Part shown: one piece after another, positions 46,010-57,700 of the stretch
How the letters are laid out: each line of letters opens with the position of its first letter
Position numbering within the stretch: position 1 is the stretch's first letter
NCBI GenBank assembly: GCA_027946365.1
Contig: JAPEUQ010000005.1
Location: 2,232,001-2,296,000 of the forward strand
Source of the DNA: Kalmusia sp. IMI 367209
Taxonomy: Eukaryota; Ascomycota; Dothideomycetes; Pleosporales; Didymosphaeriaceae
Direction of reading: 5' to 3'
Length of the DNA: 64,000 nucleotides
The notes under the pieces: model-generated
The model's input: the letters and a program-made list of their open reading frames with translations, nothing else
Databases searched by the model: none
Told to the model about the DNA's origin: nothing
Made by a program: the position numbers and the translations under genes

Positions 46010-48090
46010 ATGCTTAACCACCGCACCAAGGTGCGGCGGCGGGTGCTGGCCTGCGCGCGCTGTCGCAAGCGCAAACTCTCGGTGCCGTACCAATCAAGCC
46101 TCGCTAAGTCGTCAGCGCTCCTCTTCTAACCCGTGCACAGTGTGATGGCAAGGTGCCGGCGTGCACCCGCTGCGTCGATGCTGCCGTCGACTGCGTGGGC
46201 TTCGATTCCTCGACCCAGCGCGAGGCCCCGCGCAGCATTGCAGATTTCCTGGAGAACCACATCGCCAGCCTCACCAATCCCACCAGCCCGACGGCCTTGC
46301 GGACCCCGGGCCGGCCTAGTGCTGCCTTTCCCTCTCCCGCCGCCTCTCACAGTTCCGAGGCCTACGCGGCCTGGGGTGCCGGGAAATCCACCCATGCCGA
46401 TGCCCTCGTGAACCTCGCCATGGAAGACATCACCCCCAGGTTCCTTGGTGTGACCGAAAAGCGGCCTTTCCTCACCTGTGTCGTAAAAGGCACCCAACTT
46501 CCCTCGAGAAGAGGGCCTGTGGCTTCGACAGACCTTGACGAAAATCACCCCCGCTCAATCATCAACCCGCAGACCGCCACAAGCCAACTGGATGGCATCG
46601 ACCCCAAGACTGCCAACGGATTGTTCAACAACTACCTGGACCGCGTCATTACCCAGTACCCCATCTATCACCGCAGCGACGTTACGGCTGCGTTCAATGC
46701 CATCTTCTATCCCATGTCATGTCCTTCTCCAGTCACGCCACGAGACCGCTACATCGTCAGCATCATCATGGCCATCTCGCTTTCGACAGCTGCACGCGCA
46801 AACCAGGAAAAGGCCAACGCTTTTGCATACTCACTTGTGCGACAAGCGATGCAGTACATCCCCAATGTAGCTACCAACGACATACCTGGGCTCCAAGCCA
46901 TACTACTCCTAACTCAGTACATTTTCCTCAATCCAAGCATGGCCGACGTCTGGCTTTTGACAGGTCTCATCAGTCAAGCTGTGATTGATCTTGGGCTTCA
47001 CCAGGAGCTCCCGCATGATCCGAGCATATCGACTTACCAACGCGACATGAGGCGGCGCTTGTTTTGGTGCGCTTGGGAAATGGAGGTTGGGGTCTGCTGT
47101 ATCTTCCACCATCCATTCACCTTGCCAATACGACGCATCGACGTGGCCTATCCTGTAGAGGTGGATGACACAGCCATTACACAGGCGGGCATTGACTTGA
47201 CCGGAAGAGTTTCCAAGTTCACCTCACGGCGTATATGTCTCTTCCGGCTGATCGAGGCTGAGATCATTTCAGTGTTGTGGCATGGGGAGCCAATACCACA
47301 AGAATACCCTTCCATAGACCACTGGAAACAGGGATGCCAAGCTCGGATTGAGGATTGGCAGCGCGAGATATATGCAGCAGCGGCCGCTAACCAAGACCCC
47401 GGTTTCGTGGAGCGATGGAAGGAGATGACTCTCTACTCTGATATCACAGTCCCCTATGTTTCCGTGTTACTCTTCCGACCAACCAAGGCTGTGCCTTCGC
47501 CCCCTACTGATCAACTCCTCGCCGCTTTCCACAACACCGTTAAAGTCGCAGACGGATATTGCCAACAGAACGATGCCGACGCCGGGAGGATCAAATACGT
47601 GTTCCACCCATGTCATCATGTCTTCAGCTGTGCCACTGTCTTTCTCCAAATACTACAACGCTGTCCGCACGAGATATCAGAAGGATATTCTTTCGTGGTT
47701 ATTGACGACTACATGAGACGGTTCTCTCAGTGCTTTCGTAACATTTCCGAGCGATGGGCTGCCGCGAAACGCTGTCTAGAAGAATTCGAGCGCCTTTCAG
47801 CGCCCATCAAAGAAGGATATAGGGAGTTTTTGGCTCAAAAGACAAGCATGATGGAGCCAGGACCGGCCGAGGCGTGGGTAGCGCCCGTGTACAACTTTGC
47901 GGGCTGTGTAGACATGAACGAAGCTGTCAACTCCTGGTCGATGTTCAATCCCACGGCAAATTCAGATGTGTCTGAACCCCTCAGCGCAGTCTCATACAAC
48001 GCGCCGCATGACTGGCATGCCGAATTTGATCTAGACTTCGGGCCACTGTCGGATGTGGAGCAGAAGTTTTTTCCGCCAGCACCATATTGA
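46010..48090 (+). CDS. Zn2Cys6 fungal-specific transcription factor (regulator 2)
   Basis: Two exons, 46010-46081 and 46141-48090 (59-nt intron), give 673 aa. The zinc cluster is CARCRKRKLS-CDGKVPACTRC followed by VDAAVDC, Cx2Cx6Cx6Cx2Cx6C; the intron falls just before the third Cys. Basic residues RKRK in the first loop make the DNA contacts. The middle-homology domain includes NGLFNNYLDRVITQYPIYHR, VSIIMAISLSTAARANQEKA, ADVWLLTGLISQAVIDLGLH, RRRLFWCAWEMEVGVCCIFH and RIDVAYPVEVDD, all typical of fungal regulators. The C-terminus is acidic and aromatic (FDLDFGPLSDVEQKFF), compatible with an activation domain. Upstream ATGs in the same frame exist (45884), but the zinc cluster normally lies near the N-terminus. 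Targets unknown. Confidence 0.9.
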
Positions 48091-48125
48091 AAAACGCTTA
48101 TTGTACTACTTTGTCTTGTATCGGG

Positions 48126-48740
48126 TCATCTGGAGTCTGAGCTATGGGCATAGCTCTTGCGAGCCAACGCATTGGTGTTCTGGTGGTTTTGGATGGACTT
48201 GCATCGATTGATCTCTCTGTACATTTCGGTTGACTGCTTATTGGATGAATGACGGATAAATGACGACATGCGGTTCCATCCACACGTCAAATACCAAGCG
48301 GCACGCATCAAATCCCAACATCCACCTGAGCAAGCTGCTTTCGACATTCCATGAGGCCGTGAAGCTCTGTCGGAGCCATGGTTGGTCGGGGGAAGTTCCC
48401 GAAAGCACGCCATAACCCAGCGATGTGATTCGTCCAGCATCGCCTGATAATCGACCTCTGGGGAGCGGAGTTTCGCCTTCCGGTGTCGCTCATATTCCTC
48501 AAGAGCCGCATTGTGCAGCGGCACGCGATAAGCGATTCGTTCAGAGCTAATCGAATGCGCCACACGCGACGGAAAGAACACGTGGTGTGCGACTACGGCG
48601 GGGTCCAACGTGGTGCGGGCAATCGCGGCTGCTTGCTTGCGATCTGATACGTTCAAGTGCGGTTGCTGGTGGCTGGCTGCAAAGGACTTGGCTGTAATTA
48701 TTATCAACACGGAAGCCTTCCACGTAATTACATAATTCAA
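48126..48740 (-). CDS. Hypothetical protein, doubtful
   Basis: A single open frame of 204 codons. Its middle part looks protein-like (AIARTTLDPAVVAHHVFFPS, YRVPLHNAALEEYERHRKAK, EVDYQAMLDESHRWVMACF), while the start and the last 60 residues do not. A signal-like hydrophobic stretch ASVLIIITAKSFAA lies near the N-terminus. No domain recognised. It could be a real small gene with unrecognised splicing, a relic or chance. It lies 35 bp downstream of regulator 2 and convergent to it. Confidence 0.3.
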   Translation of the reverse strand: MNYVITWKASVLIIITAKSFAASHQQPHLNVSDRKQAAAIARTTLDPAVVAHHVFFPSRVAHSISSERIAYRVPLHNAALEEYERHRKAKLRSPEVDYQAMLDESHRWVMACFRELPPTNHGSDRASRPHGMSKAACSGGCWDLMRAAWYLTCGWNRMSSFIRHSSNKQSTEMYREINRCKSIQNHQNTNALARKSYAHSSDSR

Positions 48741-48985
48741 AGATAAATCTCAACAACTCGAGAGTTGTTTGTAGTCCGGCAAGGACATTTGTACCTCTCG
48801 CAAGTAGTTTAGGAAGTTACCAGCAGAGATCAATCAACTGAGTCTGGTCAAGTCTGCTTAGACAGCATACGATTTGTACAACATAGCTCAATAGCTCTCC
48901 AGTCACCTTCAATGGCTCTACTTGAACCTCCTCAGCTGCCCTCGATCAGCTTTGATTGGCAATTCTGACAACAACAGGCACACCT

Positions 48986-50018
48986 TTACACCTCTACGCC
49001 ACCCTCAACACTGACGCCACCCAGCTTCCCGCTCTTAAACTCATCAACTATCTGTTCCATCGTGACCCACTCCACACCCTCGTGCCCGTTAATCCATTCA
49101 ATCAGCCTCTCATGCAGCAATAGCACCTGCGGCTTCCCGCTGACTTGCGGGTGAATGCTAATCGGGAACACGAAGCTGCCATCATCCGGACACTCGCGGT
49201 ACAGATACTCAAACTGCTCTTTCCAAAGCCGCTCTATGACGGCCGTGTCGACGAAACCATGCGTCGACGCCTGAGAGAGGGAGAGCTGGAACGGCGGCCA
49301 GTCGTCCAGGTGCCAGTTTGCGGGGATCTCAACAACGGACGAAGCTTTGAGGGTGCTCATCGGCGTCATCCAGTGGGATGCGGGTTTAGAGACGTCGGTC
49401 TCGGTGTACGAAGACAAGTATGGATCGGGTACGTAGTACGGTTGTGAATCGTGGTGCATGAACGAGTGGTCGTACTCCTGTGTTTTGGTTAGCACGACTT
49501 TGTGTAGAAGTCGTGTATGGAATACATACGATACCAAACTCTTCAAGCAGCTTTATCGTCTCCTTGCTTGTACTCCATGCTGGTGCCGTCCACCCCCTCG
49601 GCTTCTTACCCGTGATCGCCGTCAATACCTCGATGCTCTTCCCTAGCACGTCCCTCTGCTGCTGCTCGCTCAGCGTGGACACAAACTCGTGGGTGTACCC
49701 ATGCAGTCCCACTTCGTGACCTTTGTCTATAATCTTGCGGATCTGCGCTGGGAATGATTCGGCTGAGTGGGCGGGCGTGAACCAGGTGGTTTTGATGTTG
49801 TATTTGTCCCAGAGCTTGAGGAGACGGTCGATGCCGACGGTGGCGCCGAAGACACCACGGGAGACGTCTGTTGGGTTGGCGGGCTTGCCGTCGCGCGTGT
49901 TTATCCTAGATTTGAATTTAGTTATTCCGATGTTGACGGGGTTATGGCACGTGAGAATTTACCATCCGGAAACTGCATCGATGTCGATGCCGTAAGAGCA
50001 GAGCGCGCGTTTCGGCAT
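48986..50018 (-). CDS. Polysaccharide deacetylase family protein
   Basis: Three exons, 50018-49963, 49905-49530 and 49477-48986 (introns 57 and 52 nt), give 307 aa. Both joins are smooth (DAVSGW-INTRDGKP and EFGI-EYDHSFMHHD). The NodB-type metal site is visible as YGIDIDAV (Asp pair) and HEVGLHGYTHE (HxxxH). Later motifs are GWTAPAWSTS and FVFPISIHPQVSGKP. There is no signal peptide, and the order of motifs matches the cytosolic PgdA/HP0310- or PuuE-like branch rather than secreted chitin deacetylase. It hydrolyses an N-acyl or amide group on a sugar or small substrate; the real substrate is unknown. It is divergent from the C45 acyltransferase gene, which is also an amide-bond enzyme, a possible but unproven link. 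Confidence 0.88.
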
Positions 50019-50484
50019 TGTATTTTAATTCTAGGTTCGATCAAACCATCAGAGTAAGAATAATTTTGTATTGGAAAAGGACAACATCGGGACAAGGGAA
50101 GAACCTCTACTTATGTTGTTCTAATGCTCCTCCAGCTCCAAGTCCGACGCGCAGGAACGCGCACCACCGTTTTTAGCCGTCGACTTTCTTCCCGTGTGAT
50201 CAACTCATTCTAGCTCTTGGAGCCCTGATTTTAATACGCCGAGTGTCTAAAATACTTCTATGCATGCAAGCGAGCAAGACTAAGTGCTACTAGCCACTGA
50301 TGGCACAAGGTGTGGCGCTGATCAGACGGAGATGGGCGCTGATGAGGGGCGTATGCCGAAGGTGAGGGGTAGCACCGAGGAGTGGAGATAAGCGTCGCGG
50401 TATATCACTCGGTATGTAAGGCTGAGTCAATACGGTCGTGCGACATCAGTTGTTCGTGAAGTAACTTTCAGGAAAGGAGAAAAG
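50019..50484. promoter_or_regulatory. Divergent intergenic region (deacetylase / C45 acyltransferase)
   Basis: 466 bp containing the promoters of two divergent genes. No specific site recognised. Confidence 0.45.
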
Positions 50485-51671
50485 ATGTTGTTCGTCGAGT
50501 GCAAAGGGTCGCCTTACGAAGTAGGTTTACGTCAGCTGTGTCGCGTCTTGGGAAGACGCCGATACTACTACTCTTCCCTATGATGATTCGTTCACGTAAA
50601 TAGCACTCTAACTTGCCCCTTAGATTGGCTATCAGCATGGCCTTGCTGCGAAAACAGAGATCGATCGCTGTATCGCGTTCTATGCTGGTCTCTTCAAAAA
50701 GAATTGTAAGCAAGAATGGCCAGAGGTATTACAACACGCAGAAAAATTCGAAAAGTCAGCGAAAGACAGATGGCCAGCATACCATGAAGAGATGCGAGGT
50801 ATAGCCGATGGATCAGGAAGGAGTTTGTTGGATGTCGTTGCAATCAATGTGCGGACCGAGATCAATTTCGGCTTATTCAGTGATGGATGCACGGCATTGT
50901 CGTGGCAGACTGAAAAGAGAGCGTATCTCGCGCAGAACTGGGATGTATGTCAGAAGCTCCAATGAGGTATTCCAGAGGATAGCGACGCTGACTCCGATTT
51001 AGTGGATGAACGATCAAAAGCCCAACCTCATCATCACCAAGATCTCACAAGCCGGCAAGCCCACCATCGTCCAGGTCACGGAAGCCGGTATCATTGGCAA
51101 GATAGGGTTCAACAGCTCTGGGGTCGGCACTCTCCTTAACGCAATCAAAGTATATGGCGTAGACGAATCCCGCATGCCCGTGCATTTCGGGCTGCGCGCG
51201 ACGCTCGAAAGCAACAGTGCGCAGGAAGCGGTACAAAAGCTAGAAAGCTATGGAATGGCCTCTTCAGCGCATATTCTCATCTCTGACGCTTCCGAAGCTA
51301 TTGGCCTCGAATTCACGAAGTCGACATTCGCGCACTGCAAGCCGGATAATCGGGGTCGCATTGTCCATGCGAATCATCTTTTGCTTGAGCACCTTAATGA
51401 GGTTGATACCGTGTGGCTGAAGGATTCTCCAGTGCGTGTGAAGACTATGACGGAGAACAGTGGCAAGTTGAGTAGCGAGCCTAGCTGGGAAGATGTTAGC
51501 CGCCTTTTCGAGGACGAGCAGCATCTCCCGTGCTCAATTTGCCGTCAACAGGCACCAGAAAGCGGAAGTGGGACTTTGTTCAACATTGTCATGGATCTGA
51601 AGGGGAAGAGGGGTGTAGTAAGGTTAGGGAGACCAACGCAGGTTGAAGAAACAACTACGCTAGAGTTGTAG
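50485..51671 (+). CDS. C45 peptidase / acyl-CoA:6-aminopenicillanate acyltransferase-like protein
   Basis: Three exons, 50485-50520, 50624-50944 and 51003-51671 (introns 103 and 58 nt), give 341 aa, close to the 357 aa of Penicillium IAT. The family is made as a precursor that cleaves itself before a nucleophilic Cys. Here SDGCTALSW places the candidate Cys at residue 101, almost the same as Cys103 of IAT, after FGLF. Supporting motifs are GSPYE-IGYQHGLAAK, WPAYHEEMRGIADGSG, DVVAINVRTEI, AQNWD-WMNDQ, NSSGVGTLLNAIKV and GRIVHANHLLL. The C-terminus TTTLEL is not a peroxisomal PTS1, unlike the ARL of penicillin-producing IAT. No penicillin synthase or NRPS gene lies in the window, so penicillin production is not implied; these IAT-like proteins are widespread in ascomycetes. 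Confidence 0.9.
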
Positions 51672-53849
51672 AGTCAATGATTTTTACCACTGCAGTTGTT
51701 TGAGATGCCTCTCACTTTTTGTTTTTTTAAATCGGCACGTATCAGCACAGATCCCTAAACATTTCACGCTACATTATAAGTGCCATAATAGTAAAAGCAC
51801 AGTCCTCTCATAGGTGCAGTGCCGGTTCCCGTGATTCCGAACGCTCGTCTGGCTGAGGACTTGCAAATATGTCACCCAGTAGACGTAGGAGGAACCGATG
51901 GTCTGACTAACTATGCAAGCGGACTCAAGTGAACTACCGCTAGATGGCCATTTGCTGTGTGTATATACAGCAGCCTAGCCTTTTTTCGGAGTCTTCAGAG
52001 TATGGCCGATGGAAGTACATCTTTGTCAACGTTCTACTCTTGCACTGCTGCGCTCTGGCGACTGAACCACCATTCAGCTGCACGACACGCTAAAACATGG
52101 GTACCTAGGTAGTTCCCGCCTCGGAAAGTTTATTACGAGAGCGGATCTCTATCATGACTTCTTTTAAGTCTGATGATAGATTGTTCTTGTAGTCACAAGC
52201 TGGTGATGACTTCACGAGTAGCCGAAGTGGTATGAAAGAGTGTCTACTAGGGTAAGGATGGACATTTATTTGCAGATACTACTAATGAGTTCACTTTTTG
52301 CAGACAGGCAAAAGCATCGACCTTGTCGATCACGGAGATAAAGCCCCGTTGTAATTAGCCCTCTCAAGATGTTGCAGAAGTGAAGCGAGAGTCCCCTTCA
52401 ATTGTGGATTATAACTCTAGGAGTTGCCATAGTGGCACGTATGGCCTTGCAGCATCTAGTATTTCTACATCCAATTCCCCTACTCAGTCGTTACCCACAG
52501 TACACAGACCTGTCAACAAGTCCAACCAGAGCTATGAGCATTCTCACCATACGAACTACGCAAATTGTTATCGATCGTTCCTCCAGTCATGTATTCCGAC
52601 GCTGAACATATGGTAATTTTGGATACTACACAGCTAAAGCATAATGCGAGATGGGAGAAGGCTTGATGAGGCAGAGCATGGAACAAAATCACTAAGCTCT
52701 CCGATGACTAGAACGCCTAACAAGTAGGAGATGATTTAGAAAGAAAACTTTTTTTGCCAGGAGTAACAGTTACATGCGTATAGAGTGTGGGGTGCCGAGA
52801 CTTCATCAGAAGAAAATAAATCCATCAGAGAGAGCAAAGCACAAACAGTAGTCAAGAACCGTGGGAAGTAAATGTATCCAGCACGAATAAATAAAAACAG
52901 TAAGGGTTGTTGGTTTGGACGACCTACGGTACATGTCAACAAAATTATGACATTAGGATTAAGCCTAGAATGAGACAGTGGGAGCTTGAGATAGATAGTA
53001 GGTTACCATCTACTGCGTGGCTAAAACCTTGGGGACCAAGACCTACACCTTCGAAAGAAGATGCCCTTACTGTCTATTACTATTGCAGCTAAGATTGCAC
53101 TAACAAAATCGTCGAAATAGAGGCACTCCAGCGCGAAAGAAACGGATACTCGGATATACCTGAGGAAATTAAGTTGAGCACGCACAGGTGGGACTTCCAT
53201 AATGTGATGGGTAGAGGGGTGATGGAGGTCCTGCTCGCACGAGGCTACCCTTGGCGGTAGTTGCTAAGCAGAATTCTTGGAGAGGATCTAAGCCGTTAAC
53301 CTATGATGGTTCTTTGTATCCCTCCAGATCAGAACGGACATAGATACCCTGGGCACCGAAGCTGATAAAAGCAGAGACGAGCATTCGACCTCAATGGGGC
53401 TTGCCCTCAACCCCCCTTCCCTCCCCCCAACACTATACTTGTACGGCGGTGAATGAGGTCACTTGAAAGAGTGATGTTATACCAAAAGCTTAGCGCTCTG
53501 AGCCGGAATTAGTCCTGGATAAGCCTAACCTGTATATTCATAATTGAGTATAGCAGATTAGGTTGAATACCAAACCCAGTATCCGGTCTGAATTTTGCCC
53601 AAGGGTGGCGATGTTTCTTTTCCCATTTTTGAACAAACTCTTGAAATCCATTAGAGTTGTTATTGATTAAAATTTTATTCTCTTTCCTTATATATTGTTT
53701 ATATATAATTTATAGATACCAGCACTTGAACGACAAATGATTGGCACCAGTGTAAACTACTGTATTTATCAGATGTCCACTGTGGCTTCGAAAATATAGT
53801 CCAGATTTGTCTTTTCGGCTTCTTAAATTACCTCTGCCTGCTCATTAGC
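51672..53849. other. Gene-poor region with an AT-rich stretch
   Basis: Over 2 kb without a supportable gene. From about 53490, and especially 53620-53720, the sequence becomes strongly AT-rich (runs such as TATATATAATTTATAG), unlike most of the window. This, with the coding relic next to it, suggests an old degraded insertion. No terminal repeats were identified. Confidence 0.5.
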
Positions 53850-54156
53850 CTATTCAATATAAAGATCTAAGTTTCTGCGTGTTAGCCTATCATGAAGCTG
53901 TTCATAAGGATGCCCATCATTTGGCTTTAAGTACAGACAAAAGCCTGAAACAAGCTTCAAACTTGCTATTTCAGTCATTTTTCGGTTACGTATCTTCTAG
54001 CTCCAACACTCTCTCTTGATTCTCTTCTTTATATTTTGAGAATATGAGTTTTTCTCTGTACTTGTTCATTCGCCTGCAAAGCATAAGCTCATCCTTCAGG
54101 TACTTCTGCGGGACTTTATGCAACCTCGATATTCCCTGTATATACAAATCCTCAGC
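53850..54156 (-). pseudogene. Short coding relic of unknown family
   Basis: The minus strand reads AEDLYIQGISRLHKVPQKYL, KDELMLCRRMNKYREKLIFS and KYKEENQERVLELEDT before TAA (53988-53986). A +1 shift continues as IRNRKMTEIASLKLVSGFCL, YLKPNDGHPYEQLHDRL and TRRNLDLYIE until TAG (53852-53850). An acceptor-like TTTGTAG precedes the first segment. The amino-acid texture is convincingly protein-like, but there is no start and the frame is broken. It may be what remains of a transposon or host gene; I do not recognise the family. Confidence 0.4.
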
Positions 54157-54251
54157 CTACAAAATGCCTACCTAAGCACTACAACAGATAAAAAAATGCT
54201 CGCTTACACCAAGTCCATAATACGTACACTCACCCGCGCCTTCCGTCCCTC

Positions 54252-54773
54252 CTACCTACACACCCTCGAACAGTAACACCCATAAAACCCACTGCACCTT
54301 CTACACAGCCTCTCACACTCCCCTCCCGCCTCCTCCCCCGTCTCAACACTCCTACAGCACACACAATACACCCAACTCAACCCACCAACCCACACCCGCG
54401 TCCCAGGCGTATACCTGCCCTCCTTCCCCGTCTCAAATCCGCAATCTACACAGATCCGGCGTGCTCCTCGCTGCTTCTCCCGCCGCTTAACTATCCGCCC
54501 TGGAAGATTGTGGCGCGCGAATTTGAAAGCATGTCTCAGACGGATGCAGCGACTGCATGCTAAGAGATCGTTGCTCTCGAAGCGGTGCAGTATCTGGAGA
54601 GTGGGTCGCTGGATGAGGGCGCAGAAATAATGGTTTGTCAGACGGAGGGTGAGGAGGGAGAGGTCTGGAGCGGAGTAATCGAGGTAGGTGATGATCTTCA
54701 GGTGGAGTTCTACTGGGAGCTGGAGGAATGGTGCAAGGGGCGTAGAGTTCGATGGTAGCTTTTGCGAGGCCAT
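54252..54773 (-). CDS. Small Cys-rich F-box protein
   Basis: Intronless, 173 aa. The N-terminal F-box reads FLQLPVELHLKIITYLDYSA then LLTLRLTNHYFCALI. The rest contains spaced cysteine pairs: LLACSRCIRLR, ICVDCGFETG, WVYCVCCRSVE and CRRCSGFYGCYCSRVC. These could form one or two zinc sites. Small F-box proteins with a Cys-rich tail are common and expanded in Pezizomycotina. The partner is presumably Skp1; the target is unknown. The gene is isolated between two gene-poor stretches. Confidence 0.75.
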   Translation of the reverse strand: MASQKLPSNSTPLAPFLQLPVELHLKIITYLDYSAPDLSLLTLRLTNHYFCALIQRPTLQILHRFESNDLLACSRCIRLRHAFKFARHNLPGRIVKRREKQRGARRICVDCGFETGKEGRYTPGTRVWVGGLSWVYCVCCRSVETGEEAGGECERLCRRCSGFYGCYCSRVCR

Positions 54774-57700
54774 CTGACGGGAAGGGTTAGATTGAATGAA
54801 ATCTGCTTGGTGTATTGATTCGGATTGTAAACAGCCATTACTGCTATGCGGGGATCGATTTGGATCCTGTACCAGATGTCGAATTAGTTTTCGAGTTGAT
54901 ATGGGAGGGATTGTCGCTTATGCGGTCAGCTGCATGTCAGATTCCGTAAGCTAGCATTTGCTTCCAAATAATATTGCTAACCCATCCATGATGGGATTCA
55001 GATAGTTGGATTGTGTCTATAGGAGACTCTCTTTGACAGTCCTGACTAGCGTGGCTATCGGTGTTTTCTAAGCCCGTCTTTATCGTTCAAACGGTGGTAC
55101 GCACCCGTCCGCCCCACAAGCTCTAAAAGAAAATCATGTTCCCGCAGATCCCCCAAAATGGTCTTCCAAAGTCCAGAATACCCTATTTCGAGCTCGCCTC
55201 CCGTGGTCCGTCAGTGGGTCACCACTCGCGTGTGGTCAGTATTGGCATGCAGCTTTGACGTCTGTGGCTGCGGCTCCGTCGACACCGAGCTAGTGGCGCG
55301 CACATGGCGCTGTTTGTGGCCACCACTCGGTGACTAAATATTCCCCTATTCCTGTCCATCGGTGTATTATATTTGAGATGGGCGTTTGGGAAAGTCGTGC
55401 GAACCATGGTTCCATGAAGATTTCGGTCCCGGCGGGGTACCTGGATTTGTAGGACGGGATGAAGATCTGAACTTACCCCTAATTTATAGCGTCTGTATTC
55501 CAGACGTCTTGCGGAGGTAGGCCAAATCTAGAAGCAAGGAGTTTTTCGAAGTGTGGCAATCTCGTATAGACATATTGCGGCCGGAATGCATCCCCAAAGA
55601 TGTCAATGGAGCGCCCAAAGGCCGACTTGCACAATCGGGCTTACCTTCCTAAGACAAAGCATGTCTGGAATCGGACCATTCGGGAAAGGTAGTCGCCTGA
55701 GCTAGTTCGTGGCGCTCATCTCCATCTCCATCTGCTCGCCCATTGTAGTCGAATGCATAGGCACAGAGCAAACGGCCTCAACGCCACGAAGAGCATTTAA
55801 TCCCACCCACTTGGGGGCCTTACATGGTTTTCGGACACATTTGCCACGTGTATCGGCTATGCAGTCCCTTCTTTTTGGTGTCACATCAAAAGTGTCATGC
55901 ATACAGCTTTGTCGTATTACACGCCACTAGAGAGGTGCTAGATGATTGCTAGAAGAAATCGTCTTGATTTATACGAGGCCACTCACATGATGGCAGGTGA
56001 GTAGCACCGCGGTGGCACCGACGGTGGAAACCTGAGTCTAAGAGAATTTCATGGGACCTGCACCATTCTGAAGATCAAGCTGCGATATAATAGTTGGATG
56101 ACCAAGTGAGATACGCCAGAACAAATGTAAGAATGCATGGAAGGATCAGAAAGTCTCAATTTGGGAGTCAATGGAGCGAAGTTCCAGACAAAGGGTCCAA
56201 GCCACAGCCGGGCGGACAGACACTTCGCAGTCTCGCACCATTTCTCCAGGGCTGTTGAATGCTTCTAGAAAACTCCAGGAGATAAGGTTGAAGCTATGGG
56301 CGTTTCGGGAGAAAAGTTGCCACACTTTTGCTTAGACTTGAGTTAGCGCAATTATAAGGTTCAGTGAAGATCCCAAATTGGCGTGAGAACCCCCGCACCC
56401 AATGCTTTTCGAATTTGCGAAGATAGAAATACCTGACCCTAGTCATCGATGTTCAAGCAATCCCTACACGCAATATACGTGCGATGAATCAAATTTGAGT
56501 CCTTTATTAGTTGCGTAGATGTGCAGCCTCCTTGCAGATTTTTCGTTGTTCACGGACGCAAACACAACTGAATCGAATGGAATCTGGCTATCATATGGAG
56601 AATGTTCTTGTGGTATCGAAATTCACCAAAGATTGGGTACCTTACCAATCAAGTTGCATTCTTGATAGCATGGCGAGTCTGGGTATCAAGTTGTAGAATG
56701 AGGCGCGTACAAGGTCGACCCGATCTACTGTCATACAGATGGTGTGTTGAGAAAGGTAGCGAATGGCATTCGTTCCCAGTACTCCATGCCGGGAGCACAC
56801 GTGGCCATGCCCGCCAGTCATGATATCCAGCCAGTGTAAGTGTTTGTCGACCACCCATTACGAAGCATAAAACGCCACATACACTCGGGTGTCGTCGTAA
56901 TAACGTGGAGGGGAGCGCCGAGCAAGCATACCTAGTGTAGATAGCCGATGATGCGAAATCTGGAAGGTTTTGAGAGAGCCGCTCGGACGAACAAAAGACT
57001 CGCATCATCCTCGCTCGCTCATGCAATTTGCTCTCCATCGCGATGCAGCTAACTATTGACGTATGGCACTACGCAGGCAAGCGGCAGTTTGGCGGCGGGG
57101 CGGAAGCAGGCTTTTAAAGGGATGACGTTGGATTACAGTTCGGACCTCCCCGTTGACGATAATCCCGACTTGTTGATCGTGAAAAGGAGAAGACCATGAT
57201 CTGCCTCTGACCAAGAAGGAAATAGCATCCGAAATGGCATCCAGATTGGCATCCGAAATCAAAAGCGTCGAAACCCGCCTTTGGGGTAAGTTTGCGGTAT
57301 TACTACGGTGCCGATCCACGCCGATCGACCATTGTGTCGCTGTTCGCGAATTCCAGACAGGAAGAAAGTCGTACCTGCAGGCGTTGCTCTCAGGAGCCTC
57401 CAACGGACCAGGCACACCGTCACGATTCGTCATCTTACCTCGTGGTGGCCACGTGAAAATCATGGAGCCGGGCAACGGTGCACGAGGTGGCGTCGACGCC
57501 ATTCTCAACAACACGATGATGGTGTCCTTGTCACCAGTATGCCAGCTTTTGAGGCCGTTTGCCCGTCTACAAGGGTTTTTGGATCCACGTTTCACTGACT
57601 CAATTGTTCCTGCGCTAAGTTCTAAGTTGAATCGAAGACCAGTGAGAGGTGACTCTCAAGCTGATCCACATTTCGTGTTGCACAAGACAATCTCGAAGCG

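Noticed and set aside
50485..51671. Penicillin biosynthesis locus
   Set aside because: Only an IAT-like gene is present; no ACV synthetase or isopenicillin N synthase, and no PTS1 tail.
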